In this document: piece after piece, positions 24,701-33,954 of the stretch
How the letters are laid out: each line of letters opens with the position of its first letter
Position numbering within the stretch: the stretch's first letter is position 1
Assembly (NCBI RefSeq): GCF_021462225.1
Contig: NC_061806.1
Coordinates: 30,303,644 to 30,367,643, forward strand
DNA from: Girardinichthys multiradiatus
Taxonomy: Eukaryota > Chordata > Actinopteri > Cyprinodontiformes > Goodeidae
Length of the DNA stretch: 64,000 bases
Direction: 5' to 3'
The notes under the pieces: model-generated
Told to the model about the DNA's origin: nothing
Databases searched by the model: none
What the model saw: the letters and a program-made list of their open reading frames with translations, nothing else
Made by a program: the position numbers and the translations under genes

Positions 24701-25085
24701 GAAAACCTAACTAGAAACTTTGTTACGATATTTGTGATGCGTTTTTTGGTTGAGAGATTTAAATCAATATTCTGGTCATTTGTTCCCCTGAACAACCACA
24801 GACCACCAATTCAAGCTCAGGACCAGAGATTTTCTTTCACTGCTAAAGGTTTTGTCTAAGAGAGCCACTAATAACTGTGTAAACCTGGACGAAGGCTGTT
24901 GTTACATTTAAAGAAACAGACAATAATTTATTTAGCCTCTGAAAATAAAACTTTATGTTTAACATGAAATGTTTTATTTTCTAGATACTCAATATACCAA
25001 GACTTCAACATCATCTTCATCTAGTGCCTCACCAGACAATAATCAAGGCAGGACCTCATCAGACAAACCATTGCTAGAGTGGTAA
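6234..25085 (+). CDS. MHC class I heavy chain, gene 1 (U-lineage-like, probably non-classical)
   Basis: This is a cell-surface class I heavy chain expected to pair with beta2-microglobulin. Seven exons, all joined in phase 1, give an open frame of about 374 codons: 6234-6285 leader, 12368-12628 alpha1, 19327-19605 alpha2, 19849-20151 alpha3 (Ig C1), 20739-20837 membrane segment, 21393-21422 and 24985-25085 tail. The alpha2 (GCEW, LCPGW) and alpha3 ([13 protein letters not shown]) cysteines are present, and an N-glycosylation site NQT ends alpha1. Of the residues that hold peptide termini, T143, W147, Y159 and Y171 (HLA numbering) are kept. Position 7 is His instead of Tyr, 59 is Phe, 84 is Ser instead of the fish Arg, and 146 is Ile instead of Lys. 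That suggests a non-classical molecule. LINEs occupy introns 1, 2 and 6. A possible poly(A) signal ATTAAA is at 25299-25304. Lineage assignment is from memory of teleost sequences. Confidence 0.85.
6286..9030 (+). other. gene 1 intron 1, part before the LINE
   Basis: AT-rich intron sequence. A purine-rich stretch at about 7540-7870 and a short signal-peptide-like frame at 8759 are the only visible peculiarities. No exon is supported. Confidence 0.5.
9031..11785 (+). mobile_element. L2/CR1-like LINE in gene 1 intron 1 (sense)
   Basis: A non-LTR retrotransposon with an AP-like endonuclease (about 9280-9900; [28 protein letters not shown]) and a reverse transcriptase (about 10560-11380; [47 protein letters not shown]). 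A frame break near 9930, a stop near 10057 and a break at about 11380 inactivate it. Much of the C-terminal region is deleted near 11600-11640. The 3' end has CTTGGCAATAAAGCTGATTC followed by a short TTCTGA repeat, typical of fish L2/CR1-like elements. Confidence 0.85.
11790..12367 (+). other. gene 1 intron 1, part after the LINE
   Basis: AT-rich intron sequence that ends at the alpha1 acceptor (CTTTCTTCCAG). Nothing else is recognised. Confidence 0.6.
12368..12628 (+). CDS. gene 1 exon 2, MHC class I alpha1 domain
   Basis: It encodes 87 residues starting [13 protein letters not shown] and ending FNQTG, with the helix segment [24 protein letters not shown] is the conserved strand region. His at position 7 and FVERRS where YWER(N/T) is usual mark it as divergent in the peptide-anchoring positions. 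Splice phases are 1 on both sides. Confidence 0.9.
12629..13795 (+). other. gene 1 intron 2, part before the LINE
   Basis: AT-rich intron sequence with a CA microsatellite at 12691-12725. No exon is recognised. Confidence 0.6.
12691..12725. repeat. (CA)n microsatellite
   Basis: About 17 uninterrupted CA units lie about 60 bp into intron 2 of gene 1. It is likely polymorphic. Confidence 0.95.
13797..17640 (-). mobile_element. L2-like LINE in gene 1 intron 2 (antisense)
   Basis: It reads on the minus strand from about 17640 to 13797. The N-terminal part (17390-16920) is ORF1-like or 5' sequence. Endonuclease pieces follow at about 16670-16000 ([43 protein letters not shown]). Reverse transcriptase follows from about 15400 to 14650 ([40 protein letters not shown]). 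The C-terminal domain, at 14643-14038, includes [13 protein letters not shown] and LQLIQNAAA. The GVPQGS region is lost in a deletion near 14820, and there are stops and frameshifts, so the element is dead. At about 3.8 kb it is the longest LINE in the window. Confidence 0.85.
17641..19326 (+). other. gene 1 intron 2, part after the LINE
   Basis: The stretch 18340-18800 is GC-richer and open in several frames on both strands, including a minus-strand frame of about 148 codons without an early Met. I recognise no family in any frame. The rest is plain intron ending at the alpha2 acceptor (CTGTATTTTAG). Confidence 0.5.
19327..19605 (+). CDS. gene 1 exon 3, MHC class I alpha2 domain
   Basis: It encodes [18 protein letters not shown] through YGRSYLMRT. 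Both alpha2 cysteines are present (GCEW and LCPGW), as is the [13 protein letters not shown] strand region. In the helix, ITTDIW aligns with the usual IT(K/Q)xKW, so Lys146 is replaced by Ile. Tyr159 (KNYI) and Tyr171 (WLRNY) are kept. Confidence 0.9.
19849..20151 (+). CDS. gene 1 exon 4, MHC class I alpha3 (Ig C1) domain
   Basis: It encodes an Ig C1-set domain starting [18 protein letters not shown]. The disulfide cysteines are in [10 protein letters not shown] and YECVFQLSG, and WRKDG is the conserved strand C. It is very close to the alpha3 exons of genes 2 and 3, as expected in a recent gene family. Confidence 0.93.
20739..20837 (+). CDS. gene 1 exon 5, transmembrane segment
   Basis: It encodes about 25 hydrophobic residues rich in Val, Leu, Ile and Gly, followed by the stop-transfer sequence YKKKKNG. 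Acceptor CTCAACAG and donor GGTGAG flank it. Confidence 0.9.
21393..21422 (+). CDS. gene 1 exon 6, short cytoplasmic exon with tandem acceptor
   Basis: A 30-nt exon encodes [10 protein letters not shown] second acceptor 12 nt downstream (TTTTTTTCAG, exon from 21405) would remove four codons and keep the frame. The donor is CAGTAAGT. The reading phase agrees with both neighbouring exons. Confidence 0.65.
21511..24546 (+). mobile_element. L2-like LINE(s) in gene 1 intron 6 (sense)
   Basis: Reverse-transcriptase fragments run from about 21850 to 23550, with [54 protein letters not shown] and [12 protein letters not shown]-terminal domain follows ([22 protein letters not shown]). Stops near 21748, 22282, 22750 and 23227 break the frame. 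Two L2-type 3' ends are present in tandem: GTGAGGTGCCTTGAGACGAC near 23790 and GTGAAGTGCCTTGAGACAAC near 24480, the latter ending in an AATTGAATTGAA tail. This could be a composite of two insertions or one element with a duplicated 3' UTR. Confidence 0.8.
23566..23592. repeat. hairpin in the LINE 3' UTR
   Basis: CAGGGAGGGAG, five bases, then CTCCCTCCCTG: a perfect 11-bp stem just after the end of the reverse-transcriptase frame. It may be a structured 3' UTR element of the LINE; that is inference. Confidence 0.7.
24985..25085 (+). CDS. gene 1 exon 7, cytoplasmic tail and stop
   Basis: It encodes a Ser/Thr-rich tail starting [13 protein letters not shown] and ending SSDKPLLEW, then TAA (25083-25085). 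A donor-like GTGGTAAAG overlaps the stop. Splicing there to the acceptor before 25216 would create TGA immediately, so the tail end hardly changes. Confidence 0.7.
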
Positions 25086-25546
25086 AGTCCCCTTCTTATA
25101 ACTGGTTTCTGTTTCAGTTCCTTGTTTCCATGACAAACATTGTATGAACATAGGTACATAGAAACATTTTCTAAATAATATTTCTGTATTTCTGCTTATT
25201 TAACTGTCTCAACAGAAAAAATGACAACTAACTAATGAGGACTCTGGACACCGTTATCTGAACGCACCAGAAACCATCAGTCTTCATCTCTGCATCTAAT
25301 TAAAGCCTCAGATTTAAATAATGATGAACTATTTTTATATTGTTTGATCTTTCTAGTCAAATATTATTACTGTATGTATGAGGTTTAAAAAGAAAATGAC
25401 TCAATTATTAGTGCTTTTTTTATTTTAGTTAAATCCAAATATAGTTTAATACTGAAGAGAATGATTTGCCATTATAATGTTCAGTCTGACCTGTTCTATG
25501 TAATATTCTACTGGAGACCATTTAATGAGTGAGCTTTAGGGTATTT

Positions 25547-25930
25547 CAGAATCAGAATCAGAATCAGAATCAGAATCAGAAAAGCTTTATTGCCAAGTAC
25601 GTTTTTGGACATACAAGGAATTTGTTTTGGCGTAGTCGGTGCAATACAGTACAAATTAAACAGTACAAACATATCTACAATATAATATAAATATAAGTGC
25701 ACAGTTTTAAGTGAGTGAGAGTAAATATAGAGCAGTATAAGATGCAAGAGCAATACAACAGTGCAGGTGATCATTGTGCAAGTAAAGCAGTGCAAGTAAG
25801 CAGGAGTCCAAGCTGAGCGTTAATGTAACGCATAGAGTTACAGGTTACAGGTGTCCTGTCAGCAAAAAAAGGGGGGGTGTGGGGGAAAGGGGGAATGTCA
25901 GGGTGGTTTCCGGGCTTTGTTAACCAGGCT
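25547..25930 (-). repeat. LINE 3' end with (TCAGAA)n microsatellite
   Basis: A TCAGAA hexamer run at 25547-25580 is followed by AAAGCTTTATTGCCAAGTAC. This is the reverse complement of the TTGGCAATAAAGCTGATTCTGA tail of the LINE in intron 1 of gene 1. A 3'-end fragment of the same type of element therefore lies on the minus strand downstream of gene 1. Its inner part reaches a G-rich stretch near 25870-25890. Confidence 0.7.
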
Positions 25931-28900
25931 GGTGGCATATGAACATATGAACTCAGATGTTCAGGAGGAGAGATTCAGGTCGGTGTAGATAAGTGCATTT
26001 CATGTTAATTATGGTTGCTTCTGTTCATTGGAGCCATTTTAACTTTTAATTTAATAATTTTTATGGATTTTTGTAAATAAAGTCTTGTGTTCGCTGGATA
26101 ACATCTGTCTACTGTTCTTCTTCAGCCACTTTAATCAGACTATCCCACAAGTTATGATCATAAATACTGGAGTACCTGGAGAAAACCCACGCATGCACGC
26201 GAAGAACGTGGAAACTCCAGGTATAAATTATTTATGAAATAAATTAAATGTCACACTGATGTCACTAACCACAGATATTTTCTCAGCTGCTGACAATTAT
26301 TCTGCAGGTTGAAGCAGTCAGTAGTGAAACTGAGACTAATGGACTGAGAACTGAACCTTCATCCCACAACATTTAAGAGTCAAAGAACCTAAACTAGCAG
26401 GAACTCAAAGGTCAGTCCTTTAATATGGACGGGTCATGCTCACTGATGCAGTCAGATTGATTTTCAGTTCAAATAAAAATGATCAAAGTTCATTGCAGGC
26501 CTGATGTAAAACTGCATAATTTAGTTTGATTACAGAAGCTGCTTTCAGACCTTGAAGCCACCTTGTAATATCAGTAGAACATCTCCACTTCATCTGAGAT
26601 TAGACATTATTATTAAATTAATATCTTCTTGTAGCTTTAAAATCTATTTCTAAATAAAATAATGTTCAGCAAGGTTTCAGACCATTTCTTGTCAGTGACA
26701 GTTTTAGTTAGTTCAGTAACAACATAAGATAAATATTAATGTTATAAAGACGGTTGATAATGAGCACTTTTCCTACTTATCTTTTAAAACCTTTAACCTT
26801 TCTTGTGACATTTGGCTACATTCTTTGATCCTGAGTCTTTTTCTGGCTGGATTAAACATTATTCTTTTTATAGATGGGATTTATGTGAACATATTTATTT
26901 AATACACAAGACACTAATTTAAAAATAAATAATATAAATTAGGTTATTTTATTTCTGTCTGTCTCTCCTGTTGTACTAAATAGACAACATAAGGACCCGG
27001 GGGGAAGCAACATGTTGCCTGAGGACATTTGGATAATATTAGTGTGTGCTAACCCAAACATGCTTTATGCTGCGCTAATTAATCAACGATAAAACTGAGT
27101 AAAATGCAAGGAGCCCTGCTAGAGCACAAAAGGTAATAGCAGATAGTTGAAAATGTTTGGAGAATGTTCAATAAAATAAATGATACATATTAATAAAAAC
27201 TGACTCAGCTGCAGCAGCATCAGGAAGCAGGTTTGGGTCGTGGTGCTTCATAGTCATGTTCTGCTGAAACTCCTAATTCTGCTGATGACCCAGAGACAAC
27301 TAGAAGAGAGACTACAGATCTCTGGGGTTCCTCATTAAAGAACAGCAGCAACATCAGTACTAAACTGGAAGCTGCACTTTGTCTAAACAATGCAAGCATA
27401 ACTTTCAGGATGTCCAAGCTCAGCTGCCTCACTACCAGGCTTCCTCCCTTGTTGTGTAACAACCACTGTTGATGAGTCAAGCTTGGTTCCCAAAACTGGT
27501 GGAGACACATCAGTCTCAACAAAACACCAAAGTTTGAAGGCCTGAACCGACCTGATTTAAGAATGAGAGTTCCTTTGGTGGAAAAACATTAAAAGTGGAA
27601 CTAACCTCATTAAGCTAGTTCTGCTGTATAGAATATTCTAGTGATTACATTCCTTGCCAGTAGTGTTCATGTCTTACTCCGATACGACCAAATATTAATT
27701 CACAGCACTTTGCTGCATCGGCAGACAGTGTTTTCTTATTTTTTATCCTCTGCTCCTCTTTTCCTCTTTGGCTCTCTGTGCTGCTGGGACAAACTGCCTC
27801 AGAAAAAGAAAGGAGGGACGTCTGGGAGCTGCAGCGAGTCAGAAACCCGGTGAGCCACACGAGTGGTTAAGAGTGATAAGAAATAAGGGAAATACAACCG
27901 TTTTTGTGACAGATGTCTCATTTGGCATCAGAACACCATGGGTTTGTTGACATGACTGAATGCATAGAAGTGGCGCCTGCATGTGCACCTAGTTATCTAT
28001 AGGGTCTAATAGGCGATGTCCAATCAATTAATATATATTGATGGTCGCTACCACTCACTGCCTGCACAGTTGTCAGTGTGTAACTATGTCCAGAGTCCAC
28101 CTGGTTTTCAGTCCAGTAGTGTCTTTATCGACAGAACCGCAATAAAAACCTAAATCTAGTAAAACAAGAATATGTTGAAACTCTCGCAAACAGTATGTAT
28201 CAGAAACTGAAGAGGGAAGCTGTTCGAGTTAAAACCTGAAATAAAACGTGAACTTGGACAAAGAAGAAAAGACAGAAAAAGTTCTGTTTGGATTTTAGGA
28301 AGAACCTGCATTACACAGATGAAACAGAAGACCCGTTTCCTGCTGTGTGCGCTCTCTGCTCATCTTAGTGCGCGTCTCTAGTTGAAAAGTTTGTAGATGG
28401 GTAAAAGACGAGGAATCAGCCTGAACTAAACCTCGGAAGAAAAAGGTTTCAGTACGGCAGACTTGTATAAAAGAAAGAGACTTGGTGATAATGGCTGACA
28501 CACTAAAAGAAAAAGAAAGGTTAGCTGCACCTTATAGAGCTTCTGTGATTTTATATAACACTCACTTTGTGCTACAAACACATCCTTGAATTGAACCTTT
28601 AGCTCAAATATTGATGTGGTGATTCTGTGATGTTATTTTTAACATTTACTTTTTATGTGGGTAACTATTAGACCACTTTATTTAGTGATGTGGTTTCAAT
28701 AAAAGTAAAACATTGTTATTTTAGTCTTCAATCCAAGAAAGTAATGTTAAAAATCTATTAGAAAGCCTCAACATAATCATATTACTGTTATCAGTGTTAT
28801 TGTTATTACTCAATACTATCAGGGTTACCGCCCTGACTTCTTCTTCATGACATGGATTTCATATTGAACATGTCAAATTTAGAGTGGATTTAAGATAACT

Positions 28901-29910
28901 AAATATATGACAACTGAGCTTTATAACAATCTTATTTTGGATCCATAAATTCTGCCTTTCACCAAAAAGTCCTGAAGGAAAATGTCTATTTATCATTTCA
29001 TGAAGTTAATCTGGAGATCACTTGGATTATGTAGCAGAATAACAATACAAAGCTCACCAACAAGTGTACCTCTGGATAGCTAAGAGAACTAAATTAAGAT
29101 TTCGGAGTAGCCTAGTCAAAGTCTGGACTTTGACAGCCCAATGTTGCTAAATTAAAACAAAGCTGCGAAAAACAGTGGGTCAAAATTCCTCCATATTGAG
29201 GTGAACTTGTTCAGTTGAGTTCAGCAAGGGAGGCACAAGCAGCTGTAAGGTTGGGTGGCCAATTATCTTCTCCCCTTGATAAATTAAAGTTATCTCAGGT
29301 TATCTTGATAAAAAAAATCACTTTAATGATCTGAAACATTTACGTAAGACGGAAAAGCAAAAAGAAGAAATATGTTTATTGTTTTTCTAAATGTCAGTTC
29401 AGTAAAAAGGCTAAAACATTTATATTAGAGCTATAAAAACAACAAATAATTACAGTCACTGAAGTCATTTTTTAGTTTTTCACCATGACATCATGCATGT
29501 CCTCATGTTGTCATGCAGCAACACGTGTCGCTTGTGTGAGTTCTGTGTCTGTTACCCGCAGATGAAGAAAAGTCTTGTTCGTTGTTTTGAATTTCAAACA
29601 AACACAAAATACTTTGTGTAAGAGAAATCTCTCCAAAATATTTTAAATAGTTTGAGCCTCAATGAAGAACAAAAACTCTCACAATATTCTCTCTGTGAAG
29701 GAAACAAGGTGAAAGAAAAAACTTTAACAACTTTAAATCTTAAACCCACTTCTGCTTCTACAGAAAAATTCCCAGTCCACTTTTACAAGATGCTGCAACT
29801 AAAAATACTGTTACTCAACACCTAACCTATTCAAAGTAATAAGAAACTATTACACATGGAACTACTTGATATGTAAAATATAATTTGGTATAATGCAATA
29901 AACATGCGAA
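25931..29910. other. intergenic between MHC gene 1 and gene 2
   Basis: No exon is recognised. At 26170-26215 there is a short SINE-like scrap (AACCCACGCATGCACGCG). Open frames of 100 codons (27220-27522, minus) and about 70 codons (27641-27860, both strands) have no recognisable domain. I looked for a class I leader exon and for an X2/Y promoter for gene 2 and saw neither. Confidence 0.5.
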
Positions 29911-29911
29911 A

Positions 29912-30184
29912 GAGCAAGATCCTGGATACAAGCGGCTGAAATGAGCTTCCTCTGCAGGGTGGTCAGGCTCTCCCTTAGAGATAAGGTGAGGAGCTCAGCC
30001 ATCTGGTAGGAGCTCGGAGTCGAGCCGCTGCTCCTCCACATCCAGAGGAATCAGATGAGGCGTCCAGGAGGCATCTGTATCAGATGCCTCCTGGACGCCT
30101 TCCCCGGGAGGTGTTCCAGGCATGTCCCAGTGGGGGGAACCGAGAGGTCGGCCCAGGACACGCTGGAGGAAATACGTCTCTCGT
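29912..30184 (+). mobile_element. LINE-derived fragment (C-terminal reverse-transcriptase region) fused to gene 2
   Basis: The sequence runs from GCAAGATCCTGGATACAAGC through GGTGAGGAGCTCAGCCATCT and GATGCCTCCTGGACGCC to CAGGACACGCTGGAGG. It matches a repeat very common in fish that encodes the C-terminal end of a non-LTR ORF2 (a motif like RMPPGRLPREVFQACP). It ends at ACGTCTCTCG, where the repeat normally continues, and is joined directly to MHC alpha1 sequence. Clade not assigned. Confidence 0.65.
30058..30100. repeat. perfect 20-bp palindrome inside the LINE fragment
   Basis: AGGCGTCCAGGAGGCATCTG at 30058-30077 is followed by TAT and its exact reverse complement at 30081-30100. In related copies as I remember them, only the right half is typical, so the left half appears to have been rewritten to match it. 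Confidence 0.9.
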
Positions 30185-30429
30185 CTACACGGCATCTTCT
30201 GGAATCTCAAACTTTCCTGACTATGTGTCTCTTGGATTGGTTGATGATGTTCAGATAAGTTGCTGTGACAGCAACACAAGAGTGAATAAACCCAGTCAGG
30301 AATGGATGAGAAAGGTTGAAGAAGAAGATCCTCAGTACTGGGAGAGTGAGACAAAAGTATGCCTGAAAAATCAAAACACGTTCAAAAGAATCATCGATAT
30401 CGCAAAACAACTCTTCAACCAAACTGAAG
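30185..30429 (+). CDS. gene 2 exon for alpha1 domain (5' end lost)
   Basis: It encodes VYTASSGISNFPDYVSLG through AKQLFNQTEG. Homology to the other alpha1 exons starts abruptly at the residues matching FYTASS, so the first strand (HSLKY) and the splice acceptor are absent. The reading frame continues upstream into LINE sequence to a Met at 30084. Confidence 0.8.
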
Positions 30430-30658
30430 GTTTGTATAAATGTGATTTCTTATATATAACAATAAAACAGAAATTGTTTAATGCAATAAATAATAGACAA
30501 AAGCTTAGGCTGTATACCTTAACTGAGTCATATGAAATAGTTTTTAAGCTTAATAATAAATGTATTATTTATTTCAAACTCCTGATGCTTTTACCAAAGA
30601 GATTCCCTGAAAGTAAATAATTGTGTTACGAAACTTTCTGTTTGTGTTTCTCCCTTAG

Positions 30659-30925
30659 GAGTGCATGTCTATAAAAAAATGATGGGCTGTGAATGGGATA
30701 GTGAAACTGGAATGATTAAAGGTTATGACCAGTATGGGTATGATGGGGAGGATTTCACTGCACTGGACCTGATGTCAGAGACTTGGACCGCTCCAAAACA
30801 AGAAGCTATAAGAACCAAACACAAATGGGATCGTGACGTGTTTGAAAAAGAGTATCTGACTAAAGATTGTATTGACTGGTTGAAGAAGTATGTTAACTAT
30901 GGGAGGAGCTTTCTGATGAGATCAG
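30659..30925 (+). CDS. gene 2 exon for alpha2 domain
   Basis: It encodes GVHVYKKMMGCEWDSETG through YGRSFLMRS, with cysteines in GCEW and KDCIDW. The helix has KWDRDVFEKEYLTKDC, four residues shorter than KWDYNRALVEQTKGYLTQVC of gene 3. Acceptor TCCCTTAG and donor CAGGTATC flank it. Confidence 0.88.
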
Positions 30926-31560
30926 GTATCACAAATCTTTGTTTTATGCAATGGACACAGCAGTCAGTGTTTCATCTTTAGACAACTATAATGTTATAAT
31001 ATTAAACCACTGTAAACAGATCCAGTGTATTTAATTTTACAGGTTTTATCTGTGGTCATTTACCCTTTTTTATAGTTTCCCATTGTTTCTCCATCTGCTT
31101 TTTCTTTTGGATTAAAACCACTTTGAAATCAGCATTTTACATGGATGAGGCACAACATTATGACTTCTGTGTGGCCAAGTAAATAACAGTGATGATCTCT
31201 TCATCATGACAGCTATTAGTGCTAGGATATATTATAAGATATATTGTGCAGCAATCAATCCTCAAAGTAAATATGGTAAAAATGTAGCATGAAGATTCAA
31301 GCAGGTTTGACAAGGCACAGGATGTGATGCTTGGTCGGCTGAGTCAGAACATCAGAATAAACAATGGATAATATTCTGTGTATGGGGCTGCTTAACTATG
31401 ACGAGGACCTGTTGGTCATTATGTTGTACCTGATCAGTGTAAATCAATATGCATATTTGATTAATTAGATTCAATTAAAAATATCAAATGAGATTGGTTA
31501 CTTCAATCATTGTAAATTATCATAAAGAAGCTGAAGACTTTTTTGAAATTTACTTTCCAG

Positions 31561-31860
31561 ATCTCCCCAGAATGTCTTTCCTTCAGAAGACTTCCTCTTC
31601 TCCAGTCAGCTGTCACGCTACAGGTTTCTATCCCAACAGAGCAGAAATGTTCTGGAGAAAAGATGGAGTAAAGGATCCTGAGGGTGTAGTCAAAGGAAAG
31701 ATCCTCCCCAACAACGATGGGACCTTCCAGATGACTGTTGACATCAATCTTTCATCTGTTTCACCTGAAGACTGGAGAAAGTATGAATGCGTGTTTCAGC
31801 TCTCGGGAGAAAAGGAATTTCTCAGCAAAGTTGAAAAAGCAAAGATCAGGACAAATGAAG
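31561..31860 (+). CDS. gene 2 exon for alpha3 (Ig C1) domain
   Basis: It encodes [18 protein letters not shown] through KAKIRTNE with both Ig cysteines ([17 protein letters not shown]). Acceptor ACTTTCCAG and donor AAGGTAAGA flank it. Confidence 0.92.
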
Positions 31861-32029
31861 GTAAGACTTTAATCAAAAGTGAAAGTCTAGTACTAAACAC
31901 GTGTTCGTTTAGTGAAACAATGTTTGGGTTTCTGCACTTTTATGCTCACTGTAGACAGCCTTATACATTGTAGTTGTTGGTGAAGTGAAGGTTGTTTACT
32001 AATTATATTTATATTTTTTATCTCCACAG

Positions 32030-32125
32030 CTCCTTTCAGCTTCATGATCATCCCCATCACTGTTGCAGTCGTTGTTCTCGCTGTCATTGCTGTGATTGGA
32101 TTCATTCTTTACAAAAAGAAAAATG
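32030..32125 (+). CDS. gene 2 transmembrane exon
   Basis: It encodes a hydrophobic Ile/Val/Ala-rich segment followed by LYKKKNG. It is homologous in length and phase to the membrane exon of gene 1. Confidence 0.88.
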
Positions 32126-32312
32126 GTGAGACCCAAACATTGTTGTTTTTTTCAGTAACCTGACTTTTGATGTGGTGCTTTGATGCATGAAAGAATAAAA
32201 GTTAAACCAATTTCAGCAAACTATAGCCTGTAGACGGCTTAGACACAGCTTGGTAAGAATGCTGAAAGATTTTGATTGTACAAACTAAAACTGTATTTTG
32301 TTATAAATTCAG

Positions 32313-32467
32313 CCAAATGTCCTCCATCTCGTAAGTAAAACTTGTATTCAGTCCAAATCCTCTAATTTTAACTGCCTCTCAAAGGATTGGTTGACACTGA
32401 CAGTTTGTTTGCTTGTTCAGCTGTAGAGACTCATGAGGTCCAAGAAGAGATGTTTCCTACAGCCTGA
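32313..32467 (+). CDS. gene 2 cytoplasmic tail (two exons)
   Basis: An 18-nt exon (32313-32330, AKCPPS) and a second exon from 32421 encoding VETHEVQEEMFPTA with stop TGA at 32465-32467. Both keep phase 1. The tail differs completely from the Ser-rich tail of gene 1. Confidence 0.6.
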
Positions 32468-32931
32468 AGAACATGAAGGCAGGCACACAGTAAGTTGTTT
32501 CCAACGTTAAACTAGCTGGCTTTAAAACTACATTTTGTGTTTCATTGTTTCTTTGTTAACCTAAACAACAGAGCTTTACAACTTTGTTTTTTCCACTTTA
32601 AGGAGAAGCTGCTCCATGTTATGAATAGAAAAATGTTTTCAGAAATCTTCACATGAGTCACTTAGAATAAATTATCTGACAAGCTTTTAGAGGCAATAAC
32701 CTAAATGACAAAATTATAAATGTTACATCTTTTGATTACACTGTAGTTAATTTAGTTAATCGTTGGTTTGTTTCTTCTTTAGAAATTCTGGCTATTTATT
32801 TTTATATTGGAATATAAAAGTGTCTGAAAAGCTTTAAATACATTTAACTGAAGTTAGAATAAAGTAGACCTGAACATTTTAAATTGAGAAATATTTGAAC
32901 AAACATGAATATTATATATCATACATTATTT
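32468..32931. other. 3' flank of gene 2
   Basis: Probable 3' UTR with a possible poly(A) signal at 32859-32864. A donor-like CACACAGTAAGT near 32489 suggests one more non-coding exon junction. Nothing else is recognised. Confidence 0.45.
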
Positions 32932-33292
32932 GGGCTGCACAGTGGCGCAGTTGGTAGCACTGTTGCCTTGCAGCAAGAAGGTCCTGGGTTCAATTCCCGA
33001 CTGGGGGGCTTTCTGCATGGAGTTTGCATGTTCTCCCTGTGCATGTGTGGGTTCTCACTGGGTACTCTGGCTTCCTCCCACAGTCCAAAGACATGACTGT
33101 TAGGTTAATTGGTAACTCTAAAACTGCCCTTAGGTGTATGAATGAGTGTGTGTATGGTTGTTTGTGTGTTGCCCTGTGATGGACTGGCGACCTGTCCAGG
33201 GTGTACCCTGCCTCTCGCCCATAGACTGCTGGAGATAGGCACCAGCTCACCCACAACCCACTATGGAATAAGTGGTAGAAAATGACTGACTG
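32932..33292 (+). mobile_element. complete tRNA-headed SINE with 9-bp TSD
   Basis: The 5' part carries pol III promoter boxes: A box TGGCGCAGTTGG at 32943-32954 and B box GGTTCAATTCC at 32987-32997. The 3' end is a short TGAC repeat. ACATTATTT occurs directly before (32923-32931) and after (33293-33301) the element, a target-site duplication. A second full copy lies at 38327-38677. Open frames crossing it are not genes. Confidence 0.85.
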
Positions 33293-33301
33293 ACATTATT
33301 T

Positions 33302-33950
33302 AGATTTTTTGTCATGGCCAATAATGAACATTATTTCTGATAAAATTGTCAAATATTAGGATGGAAAACTTATTTAATTGATATTCTGAGTAACTAATTA
33401 AATCTTTCCAAAGAAACTAAGCTAATCAGTAGATAATTGTGTACGAATGTTGCTTTTTCTGGTAGATAATATAGTCAGTCATGAATATTTTTAACATAAA
33501 AGCACACCATTACAAATCAGTTCCTAATATCCATCATATTATCCTGTAATCTTTTTGAAATATGAGAAACATTGAGATTTTTTATGATGTATAACCTCTG
33601 CTTGTGTTATACCAGTGACCCAGACTCCAGTCATCTGCACTTTTTATCAGATTGAACAGAAACTTTTCCCATGGTGATGAGAAAATATTACAGTTCACAT
33701 CTTACATATATGAAAACCAAAATGAAATATTAGCACCTTCTTCACAACAGCAGTAATATTGTCTCAGGTTACAAAATTTATATTTCAGTTCAAATCAGTT
33801 TCTAGTTTTCAGACTTTTAAATCTTTCAAGTTTAGATTTTAATGGTGTTATACTTTTTCATGTGCTGCTCTCCTTTTGTAAACCTGGGAGGAGTATTTTC
33901 TCCCTACTTTATTAGCTGGAGTTTGTTATTCTTATGTTTTGCTTCTTTTT
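33302..33950. other. intergenic, nothing recognised
   Basis: AT-rich sequence without supported exons or repeats. Confidence 0.55.
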
Positions 33951-33954
33951 TGAA

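Larger units (their letters stand above)
30185..32467 (+). pseudogene. MHC class I heavy chain, gene 2 (5'-truncated; alpha1 to tail open)
   Basis: Exons: alpha1 about 30185-30429 (first seven or so residues missing), alpha2 30659-30925, alpha3 31561-31860, membrane 32030-32125, tail 32313-32330 and 32421-32467 (stop TGA). All junctions are phase 1 with GT/AG borders and no internal stop. Tyr59 (PQYWES), T143/K146/W147 (RTKHKW), Tyr159 and Tyr171 are kept; position 84 is Leu instead of Arg. The alpha2 exon is 12 nt shorter than in genes 1 and 3, removing four residues from the helix after W147. No leader exon is seen; the 5' end is a LINE fragment in frame with alpha1. It is either a broken gene or one using a new 5' end. 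An AATAAA is at 32859-32864. Confidence 0.75.

Noticed and set aside
27220..27522. 100-codon minus-strand frame between genes 1 and 2
   Set aside because: No recognisable domain, no splice context and average composition; I could not support it as a gene.
32943..32997. tRNA gene suggested by A and B boxes
   Set aside because: No cloverleaf or anticodon arm can be drawn, and the sequence is the head of a SINE with target duplications.
32905..33256. Open frames of 63 and 88 codons
   Set aside because: They lie within the SINE; the same frame reappears in the other copy at 38359-38619.
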